64,000 nucleotides of DNA from Acidimicrobiaceae bacterium (lineage in GTDB: Bacteria; Actinomycetota; Acidimicrobiia; Acidimicrobiales; RAAP-2): NCBI GenBank assembly GCA_003133685.1, contig PKYQ01000018.1, positions 79,105 through 143,104 of the forward strand. Direction: 5' to 3'. Within the stretch, counting starts at the first letter, position 1. Each line of letters opens with the position of its first letter. Of the stretch, positions 30,481 through 41,176 are shown one piece after another. Both the position numbers and the translations under genes were made by a program. The notes under the pieces were generated by a model that was not told the origin of the DNA, made no database searches, and worked only from the letters and a program-made list of their open reading frames with translations.

Positions 30481-32922
30481 TTACGAAGTCGAAATGTACG
30501 ACGACGCTATCTCGTCGGTCGTGACGCCGGCGCGAGCGGACAGGCTTTCTTGTTGAAAGGACAGTTTGTGTGCGGGCATGGGTCGACTGATGTAGTAACC
30601 CTGGGCGACGTCACAGCCGAGTTCACTCAAGAGATCCAGCGTGGCGACGTCCTCAATCCCTTCGGCCACCACTCGTAGTTCCATATCGTGACCCAATTGG
30701 ATGGTGGCGCGAACCAACTCGAGATCGCGTTCCTTCCCTTCGCCGCCGAGTCCGGTGATGAACTCCCGGTCGAGCTTCAGCTCGCCCACCGCCAGAGAAC
30801 TGAGGTAGGCCAAAGACGTGAAGCCCGCACCAAAGTCGTCAATCGACACGACGATGCCCATTTCCTTCAACGATTCGATCACCGCCTTGGAGCGAGCGAA
30901 GTCAGTGATGATGCTGGTCTCCGTGATCTCGATGATGAGCGCACTGCCGGGCAAGTTGTGTTGAAGAAGGAGTTGCGTGACGAGTTCGCTGAACCCCTCT
31001 TCTAAGAGGTTCGTCGTCGTGATGTTGACCGACATCGTCAAGTTGCGACCGGAATCGCGCCACGTCGCGCATTGGGCCAACGCCTCGGAGAGCACCCAAT
31101 GCGTCAGTTCTTGCATAAGACCGGCGTCTTCAGCCAATGGCAAGAATTTCAATGGTGGAACCAGTCCGAGGGTGTCGTGGGGCCAGCGGATTAGAGCCTC
31201 GACGGCAAGGATTTCGCCCGTGCGCAGATTCAATTGCGGTTGATAGTGGAGGACAAAGTTGCCTTCGTCGACCGCAATGCGTAGCTCTTCGGCCAGATTG
31301 AGCTTCTGCTCGCCCCCGTCGATCTCCTGGTCGTAGAACACGTAAGGGATACGGCCCAATTTGGCGCGGTACATCGCGGTGTCCGCACACCACGTCAGTC
31401 CAATCGCTTCGGCGGCGTCGGACGGCGCGAGGGCGATGCCGATACTGGCGCCGACGCTGGCCTTCATCTTTTGGAGGACGAACGGTTCGCAGATCACTTT
31501 CAAGATCTCCTCGGCGGCGGCTCCGGCGGCGGCTCCGTCGGCGTCAACCAACACCACCGCGAGTTCGTCGCCCCCTAGGCGAAACACCGAACCGGTCGCG
31601 GGCACCACCCGGTTGAGTCGCGGGCCGAGTTGGCGCAGCAACTCGTCTCCCGCCGGGTGTCCGAAGGAGTCGTTGATCTCTTTGAATCGATTGAGGTCGA
31701 TGAAGAGGAAGGCCAAATTGCGCGACGTCGTCCACGGATTGGCGTAGTCCGCGAAGAACGTCTCCAGGACGTGGAAGAGATAGCGGCGGTTGCCGAGGCC
31801 GGTCAGTTCATCAGTTTGGGCCTGTCGATGGCGCTCTTCGGTCAGGATGCGAAGGTCGCGCGCCGAGAGGGTCAATCGCAGTCCGGCGGCCAACAGCGTC
31901 GCCGTCGCCAGCCACAACGCCACCCACGTCACCGTGTGCACGTAGCCGATCAAAAGAATGGCCAGACCGCCAATGGCGGCCGCACTCGGCAGGGCTACGC
32001 CGGCGACGCGTTGGGCCCGTAGCGGATCGAGCGTTCGCGGTTTCAGCCACACGGACATTGACATGAGCAGAATCGAGGCCGGCCAGGCAACGGCGTTGAA
32101 ATCGGAGCCGAGTTTCGACGCGAAGATCGTCGACGACGAAAAGAGATTTGCGGTGTCGCCGATGACGTTGAGTGAGATTCCCGCCGCGAGCAAGAACCAC
32201 GGCCACGTTGAACGGCCGGCGAGGAGCACCGTGCCGCCAATGACTAACGAAAGTAACAAGAGGTCCCCGATTGGGTACGCCAGGTTGGTCGCCGCCGTGG
32301 CCACGCTGCCACCCGCGGCGTGCAAAACGCTATGGAACGCGAAGGCCGCGCAAATGGCGGCCGCACCGAACCCCGCCACGACGCCGTCGAGCCAGTTGGG
32401 CCGCGAAAGACGACCCAACGCGGTGCGCAGCAACTGCACCGTGGCGACGTAGGCCAAGGGATAGAACCCGATGTAGAAGACGTCGGCGAGCGACGGCACC
32501 GAGGGGGTCTTCCCGCCGAGCGACTCAATGGTCAAGAAGACGTCGCCCAGTGACCACGACAAGAGGCCCACTCCCAGAGCGAGAGGGGCGATTCGGCCCG
32601 AATTCTTATCGAGGCCGCGAACGATGCAAATCAGTGACGCAGCCACTTCGATGGCGCACACGACCCAGCCATCGAGCCACGTCCAGTTTGAATTGTGACT
32701 GCGCACCAGCAGCGAGATCAGATAAACGACGACCATGACGCCGAGGATGCCGAACGTCGTCCACGCGTAGGGTGAGAGATCCTGGATTCGCGACGAGAAC
32801 TCCGGCGCCTCGCCGACGTGAGGTTGAAGGGGTACGACTGACGCAGCCGACGACACTGCGTCGTTTCGACGCACGTAACGGAAATGACTCGGGCGGATAT
32901 CCTCTTCGGTGTCGTCAATCAT
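30481..32922 (-). CDS. membrane-anchored GGDEF-EAL protein (diguanylate cyclase/phosphodiesterase)
   Basis: multi-TM N-terminus; GGDEF domain (DELTGLGNRRYLF, FRLGGDELAVVL) and EAL domain (EALIRWPH, MSVNIT, EITET, IDDFGAG, VAEGIE, AQGYYISRPM). Confidence 0.93.
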   Translation of the reverse strand: MIDDTEEDIRPSHFRYVRRNDAVSSAASVVPLQPHVGEAPEFSSRIQDLSPYAWTTFGILGVMVVVYLISLLVRSHNSNWTWLDGWVVCAIEVAASLICIVRGLDKNSGRIAPLALGVGLLSWSLGDVFLTIESLGGKTPSVPSLADVFYIGFYPLAYVATVQLLRTALGRLSRPNWLDGVVAGFGAAAICAAFAFHSVLHAAGGSVATAATNLAYPIGDLLLLSLVIGGTVLLAGRSTWPWFLLAAGISLNVIGDTANLFSSSTIFASKLGSDFNAVAWPASILLMSMSVWLKPRTLDPLRAQRVAGVALPSAAAIGGLAILLIGYVHTVTWVALWLATATLLAAGLRLTLSARDLRILTEERHRQAQTDELTGLGNRRYLFHVLETFFADYANPWTTSRNLAFLFIDLNRFKEINDSFGHPAGDELLRQLGPRLNRVVPATGSVFRLGGDELAVVLVDADGAAAGAAAEEILKVICEPFVLQKMKASVGASIGIALAPSDAAEAIGLTWCADTAMYRAKLGRIPYVFYDQEIDGGEQKLNLAEELRIAVDEGNFVLHYQPQLNLRTGEILAVEALIRWPHDTLGLVPPLKFLPLAEDAGLMQELTHWVLSEALAQCATWRDSGRNLTMSVNITTTNLLEEGFSELVTQLLLQHNLPGSALIIEITETSIITDFARSKAVIESLKEMGIVVSIDDFGAGFTSLAYLSSLAVGELKLDREFITGLGGEGKERDLELVRATIQLGHDMELRVVAEGIEDVATLDLLSELGCDVAQGYYISRPMPAHKLSFQQESLSARAGVTTDEIASSYISTS

Positions 32923-33093
32923 TTCCCGACCTCCTGACGGTCTTCGTTCGGAAGAACCGTGCCAACACTCTGCGATGGGCGCGAATCGACACCAACGTTT
33001 TTTCAACGGTAGTGCGTGATTTGTGAAATTGTGGACATCCTCAAGCGCAGATGTCGCAGAGGTTTCTCAGCCAAGCGAGTCGACGAACGTCCG

Positions 33094-33432
33094 TCAAAGT
33101 CGGTACGCGCAACCGTCCCAATACGCGACCAGATGAGGTCGCAATCGCCCACGCACTTCTACGTTCACTTTCGTCGGTAGGACCGAGCCGAGGTGAAGGA
33201 GACGAACTTTGGGATTCTCTCCGTTCACCTTTTCATACCGGTCGCCGTCTCGGTGCGCGCTCGTGGCGGCGTCGAGAAAGGTCAGCCCACCGGAGCAGCA
33301 TCGATTGTGTCGCACGCGCAAAAACAGGGTTCCGCCGCGCGTCGCCACGTAATCGCGCGCCTGGTCGCTCAATTCGATGTCCGTAACTTCAATCCTACGG
33401 AGCTCGCTGCGAGCACGTACCGCAGAACTCAA
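33094..33432 (-). CDS. conserved hypothetical protein, HesB/IscA-like with CC motif
   Basis: IELSDQARDYVATRGGTLFLRVRHNRCCSGGLTFLDA; family resemblance by eye only. Confidence 0.5.
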   Translation of the reverse strand: MSSAVRARSELRRIEVTDIELSDQARDYVATRGGTLFLRVRHNRCCSGGLTFLDAATSAHRDGDRYEKVNGENPKVRLLHLGSVLPTKVNVEVRGRLRPHLVAYWDGCAYRL

Positions 33433-33499
33433 CCTCGACCGACGAGTGATCGGTGGGGTTGCGATAACTTCAAAAGTGCGAATGAACTAAGGAGGCGCC

Positions 33500-34507
33500 A
33501 TGTCGTTGGAATCGTTTCCGCGTTACCCGCTCATGTTCGGCCCGTCGCCGATTCATCGGCTTGATCGACTGACCGAATACCTCGAAGGCGCCACCGTGTG
33601 GGCCAAGCGTGATGACGTCAACTCGGCACTCGCCTTCGGTGGCAACAAGACCCGAAAACTCGAATATCTCGTCGCCGACGCGTTGGCGAGCGGCTGTGAC
33701 ACGCTCGTGTCAATCGGAGGCGTGCAATCGAACCACACGCGACAGGTGGCCGCGGCGGCGGCCAAGACCGGGATGAAGTGCGTCCTCATCCAAGAGAGTT
33801 GGGTGGAGTGGCCCGACGTGACCTACGACCGCGTGGGCAACATCCTGCTCAGTCGCTTGATGGGGGCTGACGTTCGTGTCGTGGACGCGGGCTTCGGCAT
33901 CGGATTCAAAGAGAGCTGGGAAAAGGCGATCCTCGAGATCGAAGACCGTGGGGGCAAGCCCTACGCCATCCCGGCGGGCGCGTCGGACCATCCCCTCGGC
34001 GGCCTCGGCTTTGCCGGATGGGCGCAAGAGGTCGAGCAACAAGAGGTCGAGCTCGGCGTTACCTTCGACTACGTCTTCGTGTGTTCGGTGACCGGTGGCA
34101 CGCAGGCCGGCATGGTCGCCGGTTTTGCCCTGCGCGACGATGCACATACCGTCATCGGCATCGACGCGTCGGCCAAACCCGATGCGACCTGGAAACAGAT
34201 TGCTCGTATCGCGCGTGCCACCGCAAGGCTCATCGGCGTCGAACGAGAGATCCCCGACGAGGAGATCATCCTCGACGAACGCTTTCACGCGGGTACCTAC
34301 GGTATCCCCGATGACCGCACGCTCGACGCCATGCGACTCGGGGCCTCCTTGGAAGCGATGATCACCGACCCGGTCTACGAGGGCAAATCACTCGCCGGTT
34401 TGATTCATATGGTCCAGGACCGCGAGATCGCGCCCGACGCCAACGTGCTCTTCGCCCACTTGGGGGGCCAGCCGGCTCTCAACGCCTACGCCAGTCTCTT
34501 CAAGTAA
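33500..34507 (+). CDS. acdS: 1-aminocyclopropane-1-carboxylate (ACC) deaminase
   Basis: 335 aa; [85 protein letters not shown] (Glu) and [14 protein letters not shown] (Leu); strong SD AAGGAGGCGCC-ATG. Confidence 0.88.
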   Translation: MSLESFPRYPLMFGPSPIHRLDRLTEYLEGATVWAKRDDVNSALAFGGNKTRKLEYLVADALASGCDTLVSIGGVQSNHTRQVAAAAAKTGMKCVLIQESWVEWPDVTYDRVGNILLSRLMGADVRVVDAGFGIGFKESWEKAILEIEDRGGKPYAIPAGASDHPLGGLGFAGWAQEVEQQEVELGVTFDYVFVCSVTGGTQAGMVAGFALRDDAHTVIGIDASAKPDATWKQIARIARATARLIGVEREIPDEEIILDERFHAGTYGIPDDRTLDAMRLGASLEAMITDPVYEGKSLAGLIHMVQDREIAPDANVLFAHLGGQPALNAYASLFK

Positions 34508-34513
34508 GCACCC

Positions 34514-35434
34514 GTGGACACCTTCATCGTCACCGTTCCGAATGCATTGGTGCGCGCGACACTCGGCGAGTTGCCGAGCAACGTGGAAGTCGTGGAGTGG
34601 GATATGTCGGGACCGGCGCCATTCGCGCGCGCCGACATGGTGATCCCGCCGTACCTGGAATCACCCGAGGGCCTCAAGAATCTCGAGGGCCTCGACGTCG
34701 CACTCGTGCAGGGTCTCTCGCTCGGCTACGACGGCGTCGCCGACGTCCTGCCGGCGCACATGACGTTCGCCAATGCCGCGTCGGTACACGAGACGTCGAC
34801 CGCCGAAATGACGTTGGCCCTGATCCTCGCGTCGCAGCGAGCGATACCGGAGTTCGTGCGAGCGGCGCAAGCGGGTACCTGGTCGCCCTCGTGGCACCAG
34901 AGCTTGGCCGATCGCACGGTGCTGCTCGTCGGCTACGGCGGCGTAGGTCGCGCCATCGAATCGCGACTGGTGCCCTTCGAAACGACGGTGGTGCGACTCG
35001 CCCACCACGAACGAAACGACGACCGCGGCCGCGTCTACGGTCGCGAGTCGTTATTCGAACTTCTCCCGTTCGCCGACATCGTGGTGGTCGCGGTGCCACT
35101 CGATGAGCACACGCATCATCTCGTCGACGCCGACTTTCTGGCCCGGATGCCCGACGGCGGCCTCCTCGTCAACGTCTCGCGCGGCGCCGTCGCTGACACT
35201 TCGGCGTTGCTCGCCGAAGCCCAGAGCGGGCGACTTCGCCTCGCTCTTGACGTGACGGATCCCGAACCGCTCCCGGACGGCCACCCGCTCTTCGCGCTCG
35301 AAAACGTTCTCATCTCGCCCCACGTCGGCGGGATGAGTTCGGCGGCGATACCGAGGATTGCTCGACTCGTTCACCAACAGATCGAACGAATGCAACGAGG
35401 CGAGGAACCCTTGAACGTAGTGCTGCGAACCTAA
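34514..35434 (+). CDS. D-isomer-specific 2-hydroxyacid dehydrogenase
   Basis: LLVGYGGVGRAIESRL, LLPFADIVVVAVPLDEHTHHLVDADFLARMPDGGLLVNVSRGAVADTSAL, ISPHVGGMS. Confidence 0.9.
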   Translation: MDTFIVTVPNALVRATLGELPSNVEVVEWDMSGPAPFARADMVIPPYLESPEGLKNLEGLDVALVQGLSLGYDGVADVLPAHMTFANAASVHETSTAEMTLALILASQRAIPEFVRAAQAGTWSPSWHQSLADRTVLLVGYGGVGRAIESRLVPFETTVVRLAHHERNDDRGRVYGRESLFELLPFADIVVVAVPLDEHTHHLVDADFLARMPDGGLLVNVSRGAVADTSALLAEAQSGRLRLALDVTDPEPLPDGHPLFALENVLISPHVGGMSSAAIPRIARLVHQQIERMQRGEEPLNVVLRT

Positions 35435-35435
35435 T

Positions 35436-36719
35436 TCACGCTTCGCCCACGACGGCGAGATACACGTCGCATAGATTCCAACCGGTCCGACCACCGGTGA
35501 TGAGTTGTCCCAACTCGTTCAGTGCGGAATAACTATCACTCTCTTCAACAACGCTCGACCAATCGATGCCGCGCTCACGAGCGCGACGCGCCGTCGTCTC
35601 GTCGACCCAACCACCAGCAATGCCCTTCACGAAGTCTCGCCCATCAGTGGCCCGCGCCGCGACCACCACGTTGCGCTCGAAACCGTCGAGCAATTCGGCC
35701 ATCCGCCACGCGAACTCTTGACATCGGCCGCCGGTGCCCGAACCCCGAACCCGCAGGGTCACCTCCCCCACTCCCATGACGCAGAAAGGGCCATCCTCAA
35801 CGGATCCCGCCGACAGTTGCTCGCCCATCAGTGCAACGACGTCTTGGACGTCGCCGTGCAAGGAGCCGCCCAGGTCGATGACGCGATAGCCGCGTCGGGT
35901 CGCTTCCTGGGCCACCGCGGCCAGCACTCCAGCTGGTTCGGCGATCACTCGATTGTCGAGGGCGCTCGTGACCGGACGACCCATCACTTCACCACGCCGA
36001 TTCCGGGCTTCGAGAATCTTCGCTGCCAACGGTCCCGTGTCGCGGCCGATTTTCTGGAGCAAGGATTCAACGTCGTCACTCTTCGGCTCGTAGTCATACG
36101 TCAGGGCCGACGCCACCCAGCGCTCCCCCGACACCACGTTGTCGACCATGATCAGAGCGAGCGTGTGCGGTGTGTGAACAAGGCGAAGAACCGCGCCGCC
36201 GGCGATCCTCGAGCTCGCCGCGCGCAGTTGGTTGAGCGTCGTGATGTCGGTTCCCGATTCGAGAGCGGCCGCGAATAGTTCGTGCAGATCGTCGAGTTCC
36301 ATGGGCGACTGCGGCAATGCGCAGAGGCTCGACGCTCCCCCGGACACCAAGAAGATCGTGCACTCGACGTCCGTCGAGGTCTCGAGAAACTCGACCAGTC
36401 GTTCGCCGGCCATCAGACTGCCCAGACCGGGCAACGGGTGCTCGCCGATGACGAACTCGACGTCGGAGTCCATAGAGAATGCTGGCCCTTCATCAACGAT
36501 GATGAGTTGACGGCGCACGTGTGCTCCGAGAAGGTCGCGAGTGGCCAACGCCATCTCGCGCGCGGCCTTACCAACTGCGACGACGTCGACCGAGTGACTC
36601 ATAACGCCGGACGCCCGTAGCTCGGTGTCGATCAGTTCTCGAAGGTCAAGCTCGCTCGACCACGCGTCACTGATCGCCAGGGCATCGTTCAGGAGTTCAT
36701 TCGTCACGCGAACCTGCAA
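35436..36719 (-). CDS. DUF4147 / MOFRL-type glycerate 2-kinase family protein
   Basis: VVAVGKAAREMA, VIGEHPLPGLGSLMAGERL, FLVSGGASSLCALP, RGSGTGGRCQEFAWRMA, AARATDGRD. Confidence 0.85.
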   Translation of the reverse strand: MQVRVTNELLNDALAISDAWSSELDLRELIDTELRASGVMSHSVDVVAVGKAAREMALATRDLLGAHVRRQLIIVDEGPAFSMDSDVEFVIGEHPLPGLGSLMAGERLVEFLETSTDVECTIFLVSGGASSLCALPQSPMELDDLHELFAAALESGTDITTLNQLRAASSRIAGGAVLRLVHTPHTLALIMVDNVVSGERWVASALTYDYEPKSDDVESLLQKIGRDTGPLAAKILEARNRRGEVMGRPVTSALDNRVIAEPAGVLAAVAQEATRRGYRVIDLGGSLHGDVQDVVALMGEQLSAGSVEDGPFCVMGVGEVTLRVRGSGTGGRCQEFAWRMAELLDGFERNVVVAARATDGRDFVKGIAGGWVDETTARRARERGIDWSSVVEESDSYSALNELGQLITGGRTGWNLCDVYLAVVGEA

Positions 36720-36792
36720 TCACGGCCGGGCGTCTCTTCGGCTTCAGCGAATCCTACGGAAGTTTTCCCGCGTCGAGAGACGCCGTCGATCC

Positions 36793-37419
36793 CTACGTCG
36801 AGTGAGCGAACACCTCGCGCGCGATCATGTCTTGGCGGGACTGGCTGTGACGCCACGTCGCGAGCAACGCAATAGCGAGATTGGCGAGTCCGGCGAAGGC
36901 CGTCGCGGTGAGCGCCGCCCACAGGTGCACACCGGTGTAGTACAGAATCCAGAGTGTGCACCCGATCGCTCCGACGAACCACGAAGTCGCGGACACGCCC
37001 GTCGCGTCGGGGTGGCGCACCAACTCAATGAGTTGCGGGGCGCGGTTGATCGTCATGGCCACGCCCGTGCCGAAGACACCACCAGCCCAACCCCAGAGCA
37101 GTGTCGGCATCACACAACACACCACGAAGTAGCCCAGCGCCCTCGCGGGTACGGCCCACCGGCGCCAGGGAGCCATTCGAAAAAGGATCGAAAGTTGGAT
37201 CGGTAAAATCAACGCACTGCCGAGGACGACCTCGGCCGAGTGGGCCGCAAAGCCATAAGTGATCCAGAAACAGCCCATATACACAAAGAGAACCCAGGTC
37301 GCCAGCGAGACCCCCTCGATACCCAACGCGCGCACGCGACGCAGTTGGTACGAGGTCCCGACGACACCGCTCGCCACGGCCAGCCACCCCATCAACGTCG
37401 TGATGGAGTGCCAATTCAT
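36793..37419 (-). CDS. two-repeat SWEET/SemiSWEET (PQ-loop) family membrane protein
   Basis: 208 aa; repeat 1 YQLRRVRALGIEGVSLATWVLFVYMGCFWITYG; repeat 2 NRAPQLIELVRHPDATGVSATSWFVGAIGCTLWILYYTG. Confidence 0.7.
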   Translation of the reverse strand: MNWHSITTLMGWLAVASGVVGTSYQLRRVRALGIEGVSLATWVLFVYMGCFWITYGFAAHSAEVVLGSALILPIQLSILFRMAPWRRWAVPARALGYFVVCCVMPTLLWGWAGGVFGTGVAMTINRAPQLIELVRHPDATGVSATSWFVGAIGCTLWILYYTGVHLWAALTATAFAGLANLAIALLATWRHSQSRQDMIAREVFAHST

Positions 37420-37444
37420 CAGTCCAGTTTAGTTGCGACGATTT

Positions 37445-39236
<1,792 letters not shown>

Positions 39237-39242
39237 TCCCGC

Positions 39243-39270
39243 ATTCTACCCCAACGGGCGTAAATGTCCA
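39243..39270 (-). promoter_or_regulatory. leuA promoter, TGGACA-N16-TAGAAT
   Basis: minus-strand hexamers at 39270..39265 (-35) and 39248..39243 (-10); the leader GTG begins 6 nt past the -10. Confidence 0.7.
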
Positions 39271-39298
39271 GAGAAACTCGCCGCTAAACTCAAGGGTC

Positions 39299-39454
39299 AT
39301 GGGCGCACTCAAAACAGTTCTCAAACTCATGTTCGTTCTGGTCGTCGCGGCGAGCATCGCCGGCGTCGTCACGCTGGTGAAGCGGCCCAGGGACGCAGGT
39401 CCCGTCTCCTTTGACGAGTGGCCCGACGTACCGCGCAATCCCGATTCTGAATAG
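39299..39454 (+). CDS. small single-TM membrane protein (51 aa)
   Basis: [51 protein letters not shown], divergent from leuA. Confidence 0.6.
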   Translation: MGALKTVLKLMFVLVVAASIAGVVTLVKRPRDAGPVSFDEWPDVPRNPDSE

Positions 39455-39486
39455 ACGTCCCCAACACCCCAGCGCAAGGAGAAACC

Positions 39487-40467
39487 ATGACTGACATGCA
39501 ATATCGCCGACTCGGCCGTTCCGGTCTCAAAGTAAGCCTGCTGTCCCTTGGCAGTTGGGTCACCTTCGCCAACGCCGACCAGATCGAGACCGGTAAGCAG
39601 GCGGCCGAGTGCTTGCACGCCGCCAAAGAGGCCGGCGTCAACTTCTTCGACAACGCCGAGGCCTACGCCGCCGGCGAGTCCGAGCGCGTCATGGGCGAAG
39701 CCTTTCGCGAGCTCGGCTGGAAGCGCCACGAGTACGTCGTCTCCACCAAGCTCTTCTGGGGGCTGCACAACGTGCCGAACATGCGTAACACTCTGAATCG
39801 TAAGTACCTCACCCAGGCCATCGACGGTTCGCTCGAACGCTTCGGCCTCGACTTCGTCGACCTGGTCTTCTGTCACCGTCCCGACGCCGAGACGCCGATC
39901 GAAGAGACGGTCTGGGCGATGAGCGACATGATCACCCAGGGCAAGGCCCTCTACTGGGGCACGTCGGAGTGGAGCGCCGACGAGATCCGCGCGGCCTACG
40001 ACATCGCCGATCGCCACCATCTCCACAAGCCGCTGATGGAGCAACCCGAGTACAACATCCTTCACCGCGACAAAGTGGACAAGGAATTCCTGCGTCTCTA
40101 CGAGGACATCGGACTCGGCATTACCACGTGGTCACCACTCGCCTCGGGCCTCTTGACCGGCAAGTACCTCAATGGCGTGCCGGAAGGTTCGCGCGCGTCA
40201 CTACCGGGATATGAGTGGCTGAAGGGCACGCTCACCGACGAAGGGCGCAACAAGAAGGTCGCCGACCTCAAGGTCATCGCCGATGAACTCGACGTCTCGC
40301 TCACTCAATTCGCCCTGGCATGGTGCGCGATGAACCCGCACGTGTCGACGGTCATGACGGGCGCCTCGAACGCCGCGCAGGTTCGAGAGAACATGACGGC
40401 CCTCGACGTGATGCCACTGCTCACGCCCGAGATCATGGAACGCGTCGATCTCATCAGTTACTTCTAG
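39487..40467 (+). CDS. aldo/keto reductase (Kv-beta-like subfamily)
   Basis: [67 protein letters not shown]. Confidence 0.92.
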   Translation: MTDMQYRRLGRSGLKVSLLSLGSWVTFANADQIETGKQAAECLHAAKEAGVNFFDNAEAYAAGESERVMGEAFRELGWKRHEYVVSTKLFWGLHNVPNMRNTLNRKYLTQAIDGSLERFGLDFVDLVFCHRPDAETPIEETVWAMSDMITQGKALYWGTSEWSADEIRAAYDIADRHHLHKPLMEQPEYNILHRDKVDKEFLRLYEDIGLGITTWSPLASGLLTGKYLNGVPEGSRASLPGYEWLKGTLTDEGRNKKVADLKVIADELDVSLTQFALAWCAMNPHVSTVMTGASNAAQVRENMTALDVMPLLTPEIMERVDLISYF

Positions 40468-40476
40468 ACGTCGTCG

Positions 40477-41157
40477 ATGAGTGAAACACGTATCGGGATC
40501 ATCGGCGGTCTCTCCTGGGAGTCCACGGCCTCGTACTATCGCTTTTTCAACGAACTCTTTGTCGGTGCCAATGCGTGGTCGCAGCCGCAACTCCTGATCG
40601 ACTCGGTCGATTTCGGGGCGATCGTGCCACTGCAGCGAGAGTGCAACTGGGAAGCGACCGGAGAGATCCTGGCCGCCTCGGCACAACGTCTCGAGTGCGC
40701 GGGCGCGACGGTGCTCGGCATCGGCGCCAACACGATGCACGTCAACTTCGCCCGAGTGCAAGACGCCGTCGCCATACCAGTGGTTGACGTGCGCGACGCC
40801 GTCGCCAAGGAGTCGCTCGGCAGCGGTCACCACACCATGGGGCTGCTCGGAACAAAGTACCTCGTCGAGGGCGAGTTCTATTCGGATCGTTTGCTCGAAT
40901 TAGGCGTCACGTCGATCAAACCGACCGAAGAACAAACCGAACGACTGCAGTTCATCATCTTCTCGGAGTTGACTGGTGGCATCGTCACCAAAGGTTCACG
41001 CGCCTACCTGCGTGAAGTCGCGTCGTCATGTCTCGAGCGCGGCGCGAGCATCGTCGGACTCTGTTGCACCGAATTCGGGATGCTCATGAGCGAAGAGGAG
41101 TCCTTCCCGGTGATCGATTCGACCAGGGCCCACGTACGAGCGTTGCTCGCGGCCTGA
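40477..41157 (+). CDS. aspartate/glutamate racemase family protein
   Basis: IGIIGGLSWESTASYYRFFNE, IGANTMHVNF, GLCCTEFGML. Confidence 0.87.
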   Translation: MSETRIGIIGGLSWESTASYYRFFNELFVGANAWSQPQLLIDSVDFGAIVPLQRECNWEATGEILAASAQRLECAGATVLGIGANTMHVNFARVQDAVAIPVVDVRDAVAKESLGSGHHTMGLLGTKYLVEGEFYSDRLLELGVTSIKPTEEQTERLQFIIFSELTGGIVTKGSRAYLREVASSCLERGASIVGLCCTEFGMLMSEEESFPVIDSTRAHVRALLAA

Positions 41158-41176
41158 GTGCCGTGTCGCCACACTC

